A stretch of DNA of 64,000 nt from Flavicella sp042091695. GTDB lineage: Bacteria; Bacteroidota; Bacteroidia; Flavobacteriales; Flavobacteriaceae. Numbering within the stretch: the stretch's first letter is position 1; each line of letters starts with the position of its first letter. Below are positions 43,897 through 52,603 of the stretch, one piece after another. The notes under the pieces are model-generated. The model was not told the origin of the DNA, made no database searches, and was given only the letters and a program-made list of their open reading frames with translations. The translations under genes were made by a program, and so were the position numbers. Where the stretch lies: positions 68,487 to 132,486 of the forward strand of contig JBELHA010000001.1 of NCBI GenBank assembly GCA_042091695.1. The letters run 5' to 3'.

Positions 43897-44870
43897 ATCT
43901 TTCTTTCAACGACGTAATTGATCATAGTGAGAAGGGAAGCTTTGAATTCGGAATCAGGATAGCTATTTAGAATCTCAATAGCTTGCTCTTGATAAGCTAT
44001 CATTTTCTTAGTAGTATATTCTATCCCACCGTTATTTTTTACAAAAGCGATTACTTCTTTGACTCTTTTTTTATCTGTATTGTGTTTTTTTACGGAATTA
44101 ATCAACCATTTTTTGTCTTTTTTAGAGCAGGAATTCAATGTATAAATCAAGGGCAATGTCATTTTTTGCTCTTTGATATCAATTCCAGTAGGTTTCCCAA
44201 TATTAGCTTCCGTATAATCGAATAAGTCATCTTTGATTTGAAACGCAATACCAATAAGTTCTCCCAAACGGTGCATTTTTTGCACTTCATTTTCATCGGC
44301 ACCAACAGATGCAGCTCCAATCGCACAACAAGCAGCGATTAGCGTTGCTGTTTTCTGACGTATAATATCAAAATACACCTCTTCTGTAATGTCGAGTCTT
44401 CTCGCTTTTTCAATTTGTAAAAGTTCACCTTCACTCATTTCTCGTACGGCAACTGAAATCAGTTTTAGTAGATCAAAGTCTTCGTTGTCTATAGATAATA
44501 AGAGTCCTTTTGATAGTAAAAAATCACCGACAAGTACTGCGATTTTATTTTTCCACAAAGCATTTATGGAGAAAAAACCACGTCTTCTATTGCTGTCATC
44601 TACCACATCGTCGTGTACCAAGGTAGCTGTATGGATCAATTCAATAACAGATGCTCCGCGATAGGTTCTTTCACTAAATTTTCCGTTTGAGACCATTTTA
44701 GCAACCAAAAAAACAAACATGGGACGCATTTGTTTCCCTTTTCTCTTGACAATATAATAGGTAATTCTATTGAGTAGGGGAACTTTCGTAAGCATTGCCT
44801 CTTTGAACTTACTTTCAAAGAGTTCCATTTCAGTTTTGATAGGTTGTTTGATGGAAGTTACTGCTTTCAT
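43893..44870 (-). CDS. Polyprenyl (octaprenyl-type) diphosphate synthase
   Basis: 325 aa. Chain-elongating trans-prenyltransferase, in this phylum supplying the side chain of menaquinone. First aspartate-rich motif: LVHDDVVDDSNRRRG (DDxxD). Second: FQIKDDLFDYTE. GKQMRPMF precedes as the IPP-binding part. Chain length cannot be read reliably from sequence. It is a single gene with no neighbouring menaquinone genes. Confidence 0.9.
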   Translation of the reverse strand: MKAVTSIKQPIKTEMELFESKFKEAMLTKVPLLNRITYYIVKRKGKQMRPMFVFLVAKMVSNGKFSERTYRGASVIELIHTATLVHDDVVDDSNRRRGFFSINALWKNKIAVLVGDFLLSKGLLLSIDNEDFDLLKLISVAVREMSEGELLQIEKARRLDITEEVYFDIIRQKTATLIAACCAIGAASVGADENEVQKMHRLGELIGIAFQIKDDLFDYTEANIGKPTGIDIKEQKMTLPLIYTLNSCSKKDKKWLINSVKKHNTDKKRVKEVIAFVKNNGGIEYTTKKMIAYQEQAIEILNSYPDSEFKASLLTMINYVVERKI

Positions 44871-44937
44871 GTAGAAAGTATGATGGTTTATTGTTCCTTA
44901 CAAAAGTAATCAATATACGCTTAAAAAGCTATTCTAC

Positions 44938-45981
44938 TCAGCTAGTTTTATTGGCCAATTGCCCACAAGCAGCATCGATGTCTTTTCCACGACTTCTTCT
45001 GACATTTACAACAATATCATTCATTTCTAAAATACTTACATAGTCGCTAATAGCCTTTGAGCTTGCTTGTTGGAACATGCCATCATCTATAGGATTGTAT
45101 TCAATGATATTTACCTTTGAGGGAATGTGTTTGCAAAATTTAACGAGTGCCCTTATGGCTTCTTTATTGTCGTTGATTCCGTCCCAAACAACATATTCGT
45201 AGGTTACTTGTCTTTGGGTTTTCTCATACCAGTAAATAAGTGATTCTTTGAGGTCTTCTAATGGAAAGTTTACATTGAAGGGCATTATTTGGGTACGCAC
45301 TTCATCAATGGCAGAATGTAAAGAGACAGCAAGGTTGAATTTTACATTGTCGTCTGCAAGTTTTTTGATCATTTTAGGAACCCCAGAAGTCGATACCGTG
45401 ATTCGCTTTGGAGACATGCCAAGTCCTTCGGGTGATGTTATTTTTTCTATGGAAGCGAGTACGTTTTTGTAGTTCATCAACGGTTCTCCCATTCCCATAA
45501 AAACAATATTTGAAAGCTTGTGGTTGAAGTAGAGTAGACTTTCTTGGTTGATGGCCGCTACCTGATCGTATATCTCATCTGGGTTCAAATTACGCATGCG
45601 CTTTAGTCTAGCTGTTGCACAGAACTTGCAGTCCAAACTACATCCTACTTGACTTGATACACAGGCAGTAGTTCTTTTTTCAGTCGGAATCAATACAGAT
45701 TCAACAATAAGACCATCGTGTAATTTTACAGCATTTTTAACAGTTCCATCGCTACTGCGTTGCATGCTGTCAACTTCAATGTGATTGATCACGAAATGCT
45801 TTTCTAGCATCTCTCTAGTAGATAAAGAAATATTGGTCATGGCCTCAAACGAATGTGCAGATTTACTCCACAGCCATTCGTATACTTGATTACCTCTAAA
45901 TGCTTTGTCTCCATTTTCTTGGAAAAAGGTTCTCAATGCATCTTTTGTTAGTGCCCTAATATCTCTCTTCTTTACTTCCAT
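44938..45981 (-). CDS. rlmN: Dual-specificity 23S rRNA (A2503-C2)/tRNA (A37-C2) methyltransferase
   Basis: 347 aa. Radical SAM enzyme that methylates C2 of adenine in 23S rRNA and some tRNAs. The cluster motif CSLDCKFC places cysteines at residues 114, 118 and 121. TTACVSSQVGC precedes it, FMGMGEPLMNY follows (SAM binding), and VNVRRSRGKDIDAACGQL near the end contains the methylated-cysteine position of the mechanism. Full length, monocistronic. Confidence 0.96.
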   Translation of the reverse strand: MEVKKRDIRALTKDALRTFFQENGDKAFRGNQVYEWLWSKSAHSFEAMTNISLSTREMLEKHFVINHIEVDSMQRSSDGTVKNAVKLHDGLIVESVLIPTEKRTTACVSSQVGCSLDCKFCATARLKRMRNLNPDEIYDQVAAINQESLLYFNHKLSNIVFMGMGEPLMNYKNVLASIEKITSPEGLGMSPKRITVSTSGVPKMIKKLADDNVKFNLAVSLHSAIDEVRTQIMPFNVNFPLEDLKESLIYWYEKTQRQVTYEYVVWDGINDNKEAIRALVKFCKHIPSKVNIIEYNPIDDGMFQQASSKAISDYVSILEMNDIVVNVRRSRGKDIDAACGQLANKTS

Positions 45982-46007
45982 ATCTCCCTGCTTTTAATGT
46001 AAAAATA

Positions 46008-46038
46008 CCTCTACCTATAGTATAGATAGAGGTTTTTT
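46008..46038 (-). terminator. queA terminator
   Basis: A stem of about 11 pairs (CCTCTACCTATA against TATAGATAGAGG, one mismatch) with a tight loop. A T-rich stretch follows on the minus strand, 20 bp beyond the queA stop. Confidence 0.6.
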
Positions 46039-46058
46039 AGCTTAATCATGCGTTATCA

Positions 46059-47108
46059 TTAGATGATTAACATCGCATCTCCGTAAGAGTAAAACTTGTA
46101 TTTCTCTTTTACAGCTTCCTCATAGGCTTCCATCAATAAGTCATAACCTGCAAATGCAGCTGTCATCATCATCAATGTAGATTTTGGCGTATGGAAGTTT
46201 GTAATCATCGCATTTGCAATGCTAAATTTGTATGGAGGAAAGATAAATTTATGTGTCCATCCATTGTAAGGGTTTAGTTTTGAGCTCGCTGAGACAGAAG
46301 ATTCTATAGAACGCATCGCAGTAGTTCCTACAGCACAAATTCTTCTCTTAGCATTGATAGTTTCGTTTACTTTTTTTGCAGTTTCCTCTGAAATAATTAC
46401 TTGCTCAGAATCCATTTTATGCTTGGATAAATCTTCTACTTCTACAGGACTGAAAGTTCCCAATCCAACGTGTAATGTCAAAGATTCAAAATCAATTCCT
46501 TTGATCTCAAGACGCTTCATCAAGTGTTTTGAAAAGTGCAATCCAGCAGTAGGAGCTGCAACAGCACCTTCATTTTTTGCATAGATAGTTTGGTAACGCT
46601 CTGCATCACTTTCTTCTACTTCTCTACGGATATATTTTGGTATTGGTGTTTCTCCCAATGAAGTCAACTTTTCTCTAAATGCCTCGTAAGAACCGTCAAA
46701 CAAGAAACGTAAAGTACGTCCTCTTGATGTTGTATTGTCAATTACTTCAGCAACTAGACTCTCATCTTCTCCAAAAAACAACTTGTTTCCAATACGTATT
46801 TTACGTGCTGGATCAACTAAAACATCCCAAAGTCTGTTTTCAGCATTTAGTTCGCGCAATAAAAACACTTCTATTCTCGCTCCTGTTTTTTCTTTGTTAC
46901 CATACAATCTTGCAGGAAATACTTTGGTGTCATTTAACAACATCAAATCACCATCGTCAAAATAATCGATGATGTCTTTAAACATTCTATGCTCGATAGT
47001 TTGTTCTTTTCTGTTTACAACCATTAGACGTGATTCGTCTCTATTTTCAGCAGGGTATTCTGCTAATAATTCGTCTGGTAATTCAAAATTGAATGCGGAT
47101 AATTTCAT
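46059..47108 (-). CDS. queA: S-adenosylmethionine:tRNA ribosyltransferase-isomerase
   Basis: 349 aa. Transfers and isomerises the ribosyl moiety of SAM onto preQ1 in tRNA to make epoxyqueuosine. Family marks are FDFELP-like start (AFNFELPDELLAEYPAE), LNDTKVFPARLYG, EVFLLREL, PTAGLHFSKHL, LHVGLGTFSPVE and TNFHTPKSTLMMMTAAF. It is full length. A consensus promoter lies at 47132-47163. Confidence 0.96.
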   Translation of the reverse strand: MKLSAFNFELPDELLAEYPAENRDESRLMVVNRKEQTIEHRMFKDIIDYFDDGDLMLLNDTKVFPARLYGNKEKTGARIEVFLLRELNAENRLWDVLVDPARKIRIGNKLFFGEDESLVAEVIDNTTSRGRTLRFLFDGSYEAFREKLTSLGETPIPKYIRREVEESDAERYQTIYAKNEGAVAAPTAGLHFSKHLMKRLEIKGIDFESLTLHVGLGTFSPVEVEDLSKHKMDSEQVIISEETAKKVNETINAKRRICAVGTTAMRSIESSVSASSKLNPYNGWTHKFIFPPYKFSIANAMITNFHTPKSTLMMMTAAFAGYDLLMEAYEEAVKEKYKFYSYGDAMLII

Positions 47109-47131
47109 TGATATGTTTTAAAAAATGATTG

Positions 47132-47163
47132 CAAATATACGACATCCGCACAGGCGTTGTCAA
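47132..47163 (-). promoter_or_regulatory. queA promoter
   Basis: The -33 TTG (47161-47163, minus strand) and -7 TATATTTG (47132-47139) are separated by 21 bp, 24 bp ahead of the start codon. Confidence 0.55.
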
Positions 47164-47229
47164 GTGATTGCTGCTTTATTTTCTGATTCTGTTAAGAATC
47201 GTCTAATTATAGGTGCTATATACTCCTGT

Positions 47230-48441
47230 TTATTGGAAATTCTCAAAATCTTCCCAAAATGTTGGGTATGATTTAGATACTACTTCCGGCTCGTTGATTA
47301 TAAGTTTTGTTTTCAATAGCAATGGAGCAAAAGCCATCGCCATTCTGTGGTCTTGATAAGTATCTATTGAGATATTTTCTTTTATTTGCTTTGCTGCTTC
47401 TAGGTGTAATGACTTGTCAGTAATAGTAATAGTTGCGCCCAATTTCCCTAATTCAGTTTCCAAAGCAACCAATCGGTCGGTTTCTTTTATTTTTAGTGTG
47501 TGCAAGCCTGTCAAATCACATGCTATTCCCATTCCAAAACAAGTTACGGCTATCGTTTGTGCAATATCGGGTGCTTTGATAAGATCAAAAGCAACCTTTT
47601 TAACTTGTTGGTAGCTAGGGTCTTTTTCTAAGGTAAGCGTGTGTTCGTTAAAAGTACTGATTACTCCAAATTCTTTGTAAATAGTTGCCAGTACAGAATC
47701 TCCTTGCAAACTTTTTCCTTTGTAGGCTGAAAGTGTAATCTTTCCTGATGTACTCATAGCAACTAGACTATAGTAGTATGAAGCCGAACTCCAGTCAGAT
47801 TCTACTGTTATTGTTTTATTTTCAATTCTTTTCTTTGCTGCTACTTTTATGATTTGTCCTTCAAAAGAGGTGCTTATCCCAATATTTTGTAGCAAACTCA
47901 ATGTCATCTCGATATAGGGAATGGAAGTAATGGCCCCTTCAAATTCTAATTCCATTCCTTTTTCAAGACTTGGAGCTATTAATAACAAAGAAGAGATGTA
48001 TTGACTACTTACGTTCCCATCAATACGCACTTTTCCTCCTTGTAATTTTTTACCTTTTATGAGTAGCGGCGCAAATCCTTCATTTTCGAGACAAGTTATA
48101 TCTGCACCCAAAGTTCTCAATGCATCGATAAGTATTTGTATCGGTCTTTCTTTCATTCTTCCAGAACCTGTAAGTACTACTTCATTGTTCTCTTTGGTGG
48201 CAAGTAAACTCGTTAAAAAACGCATAGTAGTTCCTGCATGCCCAATATTTATTTCTTTTTCATCAGAAGCTAATGCACGTTGCATTAGTTTAGAATCGTC
48301 TGAATTTGAAATATTTTCAATATTTAAATTCGCATACAGTTGTTGTAAAATAAGTAGTCTGTTAGTTTCACTTTTGGACCCTGTTATTTGTATGTTTTGG
48401 TCAATACTACCTGTAAAATGGTGTAGTTTTTTTTGCGTCAT
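47230..48441 (-). CDS. aroA: 3-phosphoshikimate 1-carboxyvinyltransferase (EPSP synthase)
   Basis: 403 aa. Joins shikimate-3-phosphate and PEP in aromatic amino acid synthesis. Visible blocks are GSKSETNRLLILQQL near the N-terminus, NIGHAGTTMRFLTSLLA (PEP-binding region), SSQYISSLLLIAP, SDWSSASYYYSL, LHTLKIKETDRL and YQDHRMAMAFAPLLL. The protein is somewhat short for the family (usually 420-440 aa) but all blocks are present. It is last in an operon behind a MazG-like gene and a small membrane protein gene. Confidence 0.93.
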   Translation of the reverse strand: MTQKKLHHFTGSIDQNIQITGSKSETNRLLILQQLYANLNIENISNSDDSKLMQRALASDEKEINIGHAGTTMRFLTSLLATKENNEVVLTGSGRMKERPIQILIDALRTLGADITCLENEGFAPLLIKGKKLQGGKVRIDGNVSSQYISSLLLIAPSLEKGMELEFEGAITSIPYIEMTLSLLQNIGISTSFEGQIIKVAAKKRIENKTITVESDWSSASYYYSLVAMSTSGKITLSAYKGKSLQGDSVLATIYKEFGVISTFNEHTLTLEKDPSYQQVKKVAFDLIKAPDIAQTIAVTCFGMGIACDLTGLHTLKIKETDRLVALETELGKLGATITITDKSLHLEAAKQIKENISIDTYQDHRMAMAFAPLLLKTKLIINEPEVVSKSYPTFWEDFENFQ

Positions 48442-48480
48442 ATCTTTGCGTGTGTACTTTGAAATGTATGAGGATTTCTT

Positions 48481-48735
48481 TTATTTTCTTCCTATTTTTC
48501 TCGCTTTTCTTCTACTAAAAAAAGCCATAGAAGCTCCATATATTATTGATAATACGGCTCTATTTAGTGTATAAGGTTGCCAACTACCATCATGTAGACT
48601 CTCGCTAATAGCATTTAAATTTCCATTTTCTATAAAAGAAAGTACTGTCAGTAGTATAGATATTACTACGATAAAGGTGACGCTATAACGCAGGCTGAGT
48701 TTCCAAAAAGGGAGTGCTAATATATTTTTTGACAT
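48481..48735 (-). CDS. Small membrane protein in the aroA operon
   Basis: 84 aa with two hydrophobic segments (about residues 19-34, VTFIVVISILLTVLSFI; and 59-73, AVLSIIYGASMAFFS), and a basic end (RRKARKIGRK). Its ATG abuts the stop codon of the MazG-like gene, and aroA starts 39 bp after its own stop, so translation is probably coupled. I do not recognise the family. Confidence 0.7.
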   Translation of the reverse strand: MSKNILALPFWKLSLRYSVTFIVVISILLTVLSFIENGNLNAISESLHDGSWQPYTLNRAVLSIIYGASMAFFSRRKARKIGRK

Positions 48736-49062
48736 TTATTGTAGCTTTTTATTGTTGTGGTGTCTGTCGTGATCTCTCTTAGTTTTAAGGTCTAACTTTT
48801 TGTCAAATGCTTGTTGTAAGTCGATGCCTGTTTGGTTTGCCAAACATAGCACTACAAATACAACATCTGCGAGTTCTTCTCCTAAATCCTTGTTTTTATC
48901 ACTTTCTTTTTCGCTTTGTTCTCCATAGCGTCTTGCAATAATACGAGCTACTTCTCCCACTTCCTCTGTGAGTTGTGCCATATTTGTCAATTCGTTAAAA
49001 TAACGAACTCCATGAGTTTTAATCCAGTGGTCTACGGCCTCTTGTGCATTTTTGATATCCAT
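48736..49062 (-). CDS. MazG-like nucleotide pyrophosphohydrolase
   Basis: 108 aa, an all-alpha NTP-PPase fold. The metal-binding pair is EEVGEVARIIARRYGEQ (ExxE) and LGEELADVVFVVLCLA (EExxD), the arrangement of MazG/iMazG enzymes that clear non-canonical or surplus dNTPs. It starts the aroA operon, with a TATATTTG -7 element at 49085-49092. The substrate is not predictable. Confidence 0.88.
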   Translation of the reverse strand: MDIKNAQEAVDHWIKTHGVRYFNELTNMAQLTEEVGEVARIIARRYGEQSEKESDKNKDLGEELADVVFVVLCLANQTGIDLQQAFDKKLDLKTKRDHDRHHNNKKLQ

Positions 49063-49084
49063 TGTCTACGGTGTTTAAACGTAG

Positions 49085-49092
49085 CAAATATA
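49085..49092 (-). promoter_or_regulatory. -7 element of the MazG-like/aroA operon
   Basis: TATATTTG on the minus strand, 22 bp before the start codon at 49062. No clear -33 element. Confidence 0.4.
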
Positions 49093-49131
49093 AGTAAGAT
49101 TGTAGGAATTTCCTTCCTGAATTTTTGAAAG

Positions 49132-50772
49132 TTACTTTTTGATAATTTTGGTGATTTCAAATGTGTTTCCTCTTTGAATTTTCAACAAGTAGATTCCTTT
49201 AGGATAAAGTGATATGTCCAGTGTATTATTATTTCCTTGCTGTATTACTTTACCAGTCAATGAGAGCATTGTTGCCTTTTCAAAATCTCCTCTTATATGA
49301 ATTTTACCCCTGGTCGGATTCGGTGTTATTTGAAGTTTATCTAAGGGTTTTACGTTGTTTGATAACGTTTCAATATTGTAACTGAAATCATCGATATATG
49401 CGACTACTTTATCTTGATTGTTTTCTGAATTTACTTGTAAAACAACACGATTAAAATCCTTTCGTTCGATTGGATTTATGGAGCTGTTACTAAAATTTAT
49501 ATAGATATCATTTGCAAAATCAAACTTAATTTCCTGCCATTTTCCTAGCTGAACAGTTTTGATTATTTCACATTGCGTCGACCAGGGTTGTCCTAAAGTA
49601 CCGTCTTGTAATTTTAAAGAGATTTGATTGGGTGAGTTACCTGAGATACTGGAAGGGTCAATATATATCTTTAACGTAAATACACTTTCAGTCGTTAAAT
49701 CGAAATTTTTTGCTGTATCAAACCTTATGTTAGCATAAGTAGCTCCTTCGTCTTTATATCTAAGCACATTTTCTGATGTATTAATACCTTCTTTGTATGG
49801 ATTTGTAAAATTCACATCCATTAGAGTTGTATCTTCTGTCCATGAAGTAATAGTGCCCTCTCCTTCAAAGTTATCATATATATTGTTTGCAATCTCATTT
49901 TCTGATCCATCACCTCCGGTTGCTTGTGTGGCTTCGTATACTCGTACATAGTCTATATCCATACTACTCTGAATAAAATTTGAAGTTATGCTTGGTTGAA
50001 TTGCAATATTTAACAAGAAATATTGAGGTGCATCATAGGGCCATGTATCGGCATCCTTTACTTCGGGATTGTAGGTGTAATGTTGCTTTCCATCTACACT
50101 AAAAATCATTCGATCTGCGTTCCAATCTAGTTCATATATATGGAATTCACTTGAAGCTGTTTCTACCCTTTGTCCACCGTGATTTACGGTCCCTCCGTAA
50201 CTAGAGGGTGTATGCATTGCGCTTTGTACATAGTTCTGATTGCTGCCCCAATGTTCCATGATGTCAATTTCACCGCAAGCGGGCCAGGGTGTTGTTCCAA
50301 AATCCTCAGTCCAATAAGCACCTGATTCTATGATGTTTTTACCCAACATCCATATGGCAGGCCATGTTCCAATTCCAGTCGGTAATTTTGCACGTATTTG
50401 TACGCGTCCGTATTGAAATGCATACTTTGAATTGAGTCTTGCCGAGGTGTAGTTTTTAGTATGTCCTTGATCTGTGAAATTTTCTTTCTTTGCGATAATG
50501 CTTAGCACTCCTTGTTGTACAATAGCATTTTCTATACGATTTGTATAATGTTGTATTTCTCCATTGTACCAACTTCCACCAGAAGGAAGTTCTGTTTGAT
50601 GGAACCATTTAGTGTCGTCTATCACTCCATCTACGTCAAATTCATCGGACCATAGTAGTACATCAGAGACAGTTTCTTCTGATGTTTTACTTTTTTTATT
50701 ACTGCTTTCTTGACAGTATAGTTGGATTGTTGCCAATAGGCAAAGCAAATAGGGTAGGTAGTGTTTTGGCAT
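49132..50772 (-). CDS. Secreted glycoside hydrolase family 16 (laminarinase-like) with T9SS sorting domain
   Basis: 546 aa. The signal peptide (MPKHYLPYLLCLLATIQLYC) is followed by a GH16 beta-jelly-roll (about 38-280) with the catalytic motif GEIDIMEHWG: Glu168 nucleophile, Asp170, Glu173 acid/base. This spacing with the extra Met is typical of beta-1,3-glucanases (laminarinases). A second beta-sandwich (about 300-455, FTLKIYIDPSSISG ... VAYIDDFSYNI) looks like a carbohydrate-binding module. Residues from about 470 (ITPNPTRGKIHIRG ... PKGIYLLKIQRG) are a type A T9SS sorting domain. There is no SusCD pair or partner enzymes around it. It likely degrades algal laminarin outside the cell. Confidence 0.92.
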   Translation of the reverse strand: MPKHYLPYLLCLLATIQLYCQESSNKKSKTSEETVSDVLLWSDEFDVDGVIDDTKWFHQTELPSGGSWYNGEIQHYTNRIENAIVQQGVLSIIAKKENFTDQGHTKNYTSARLNSKYAFQYGRVQIRAKLPTGIGTWPAIWMLGKNIIESGAYWTEDFGTTPWPACGEIDIMEHWGSNQNYVQSAMHTPSSYGGTVNHGGQRVETASSEFHIYELDWNADRMIFSVDGKQHYTYNPEVKDADTWPYDAPQYFLLNIAIQPSITSNFIQSSMDIDYVRVYEATQATGGDGSENEIANNIYDNFEGEGTITSWTEDTTLMDVNFTNPYKEGINTSENVLRYKDEGATYANIRFDTAKNFDLTTESVFTLKIYIDPSSISGNSPNQISLKLQDGTLGQPWSTQCEIIKTVQLGKWQEIKFDFANDIYINFSNSSINPIERKDFNRVVLQVNSENNQDKVVAYIDDFSYNIETLSNNVKPLDKLQITPNPTRGKIHIRGDFEKATMLSLTGKVIQQGNNNTLDISLYPKGIYLLKIQRGNTFEITKIIKK

Positions 50773-50850
50773 AAGTTTAGTTTTGAATCGGTTGAATCAA
50801 AGATAATTTTTTACTACCTATTTTCCAGATTTTACACCTCTACTCCGCCA

Positions 50851-51507
50851 CTACAATTCTTCTTTATTTGAATTTTTTAAGAGCTTTAAAAAAAAATCTC
50901 TCGGTATTTCTTCTGCGCCTAAACTTTCAAGATGTTGATTGTACACTTGACAGTCTAGAAGTAAGTAATTTTCACGTTCTAATTTTTGCGCCAAATGAAT
51001 AAAAGCAATTTTAGAGGTATTACTTTCTTTACTAAACATACTTTCTCCACAAAAGACATTTCCTAGATCCATTCCATACAAGCCACCTACCAATTCAGAG
51101 CCTCTCCAAACTTCAACAGATTTTGCAATTCCTTTTTTGTGAAGTGCGATATAGGCTTGTTGCATGTCATCGGTTATCCATGTGCCTAGTCCATCGTTTC
51201 TCTCTATTTTTTTGCAATTAAAAATCACCTCTTCAAAGGCTTGGTTAAAGGTAATACGATAGGTGTTTTTACGAAGCAATTGCCTCATAGATTTAGAAAC
51301 GTGTAATTGTTCAAAAAACAATACCATACGAGGGTCAGGACAATACCACAGGATAGGTTCTCCTTCGTTGTACCATGGGAAAATACCGTTCCTATAAGCA
51401 TTTATAAGACGTTCAGATGACAAATCACCTCCTATAGCTATGATTCCTTCTTCGCTTATGTGTTCAATGCTTGGGAAGTTTGTAGTATTTTTAGGCAACC
51501 AAATCAT
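50851..51507 (-). CDS. aat: Leucyl/phenylalanyl-tRNA-protein transferase
   Basis: 218 aa. Adds Leu or Phe to N-terminal Lys/Arg of proteins, marking them for ClpAP (N-degron pathway). The family start FPSIEHISEEGIIAIGGDLSSERL is represented by GIIAIGGDLS. AYRNGIFPWYNEGEPILWYCP, DPRMVLF, YIALHKKGIAKSVEVW, LVGGLYGMDLGNVFCGESMFS and DCQVYNQHLESLGAEEIPR are all present. Usual length. Confidence 0.95.
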   Translation of the reverse strand: MIWLPKNTTNFPSIEHISEEGIIAIGGDLSSERLINAYRNGIFPWYNEGEPILWYCPDPRMVLFFEQLHVSKSMRQLLRKNTYRITFNQAFEEVIFNCKKIERNDGLGTWITDDMQQAYIALHKKGIAKSVEVWRGSELVGGLYGMDLGNVFCGESMFSKESNTSKIAFIHLAQKLERENYLLLDCQVYNQHLESLGAEEIPRDFFLKLLKNSNKEEL

Positions 51508-51538
51508 CCTATAAAATTAGGTATAAAAACTGCATAAA

Positions 51539-51567
51539 AAAAGGCTGTTTGAAACAAACAGCCTTTT
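51539..51567 (-). terminator. Terminator of the rplM-rpsI-rpsB-tsf cluster
   Basis: Perfect 13-bp arms (AAAAGGCTGTTTG and complement) around AAA, 20 bp after the tsf stop on the minus strand. Confidence 0.8.
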
Positions 51568-51587
51568 GTAGTATATTGAGGAAAAGA

Positions 51588-52556
51588 TTAACCTAAAGAA
51601 ACTCTTGAGAAGTTTACAACAGCAACCTCACCTAATGTTTTCACATATTCAGCAACGGTTTTCTTTTCATCTTTGATAAAGTTTTGGTCTAATAGACATT
51701 GTTCTTTATCTAAAGTTGTATTGTCAGCTACGAATCTTTCCATTTTTCCTGGTAAAATTCTATCCCAGATTTTTTCTGGTTTTCCTTCAGCTTTCAATTC
51801 AGCTTTTGCAGCTTCTTCAGCAGCAGCTAATACTTCTTCGGTCAATTGAGACATAGAGATGTATTGAGGTACATTTTTCAATGTTTTACCCAAACGTCCA
51901 AGTTCAATGTTGTTTTTCTCGATTTCTGCAATACGAGCTTCAGTTTCAGAAGCTACAAATGCAGGGTCGAAATCTTTGTAAGACAAAGAAGTAGCACCCA
52001 TAGATGCTGCTTGCATTGCTAAGTCTCTTGCAACAACCTCAGCTCCATCTACTTTAGCAGACAAACCAACCAAAGAGGCGATTTTGTTACCAACGTGGAT
52101 GTAAGAACCTACGAAAGGAGCTTCAACTCTTGTAAAGTCATTGATTTGGATTTTTTCACCGATAACACCAGTTTGTTCAACCAATTTATCTGCAACAGAT
52201 ACGCCACCGAAATCAGAAGCCAAGAAGTCTTCTTTGTTTGCGTAAGACAATGCTTGTTCAGCTAAGTCTTTCGCTAACTTTACGAAGTCATCATTTTTTC
52301 CAACGAAGTCAGTTTCACATCCTAATACGATAGAAACACCTACAGTAGCGTCTGCATTTACTTTTGCAATTGCAGCACCTTCAGAAGATTCTCTATCTGC
52401 TCTTTTAGCAGCAACTTTTTGTCCTTTTTTTCTAAGAACATCAATCGCTTTGTCGAAATCTCCTTCAGCCTCTACTAAGGCTTTTTTACAATCCATCATT
52501 CCAGACCCAGTTGCTTTACGCAACTTCATAACGTCTGCAGCTTTAATTTCTGCCAT
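51588..52556 (-). CDS. tsf: Elongation factor Ts
   Basis: 322 aa. Nucleotide exchange factor for EF-Tu. The N-terminal UBA-like domain shows VMKLRKATGSGMMDCKKALVEAEGD. VAAKRADRESSEG and ETDFVGKNDDFVKLA form the core, and VGSYIHVGNKIASLVGLS opens the second subdomain. The length is typical for Bacteroidota, with a longer coiled-coil/core than E. coli. It lies 47 bp after rpsB on the same transcript. Confidence 0.96.
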   Translation of the reverse strand: MAEIKAADVMKLRKATGSGMMDCKKALVEAEGDFDKAIDVLRKKGQKVAAKRADRESSEGAAIAKVNADATVGVSIVLGCETDFVGKNDDFVKLAKDLAEQALSYANKEDFLASDFGGVSVADKLVEQTGVIGEKIQINDFTRVEAPFVGSYIHVGNKIASLVGLSAKVDGAEVVARDLAMQAASMGATSLSYKDFDPAFVASETEARIAEIEKNNIELGRLGKTLKNVPQYISMSQLTEEVLAAAEEAAKAELKAEGKPEKIWDRILPGKMERFVADNTTLDKEQCLLDQNFIKDEKKTVAEYVKTLGEVAVVNFSRVSLG

Positions 52557-52603
52557 GATCTATTATTTTTTTTTAAGTTTAAAAAAGTATTCTTATCGAA
52601 AAA

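Noticed and set aside
48059..48574. Plus-strand 171-codon frame
   Set aside because: Antisense to aroA and the small membrane protein gene; no family features.
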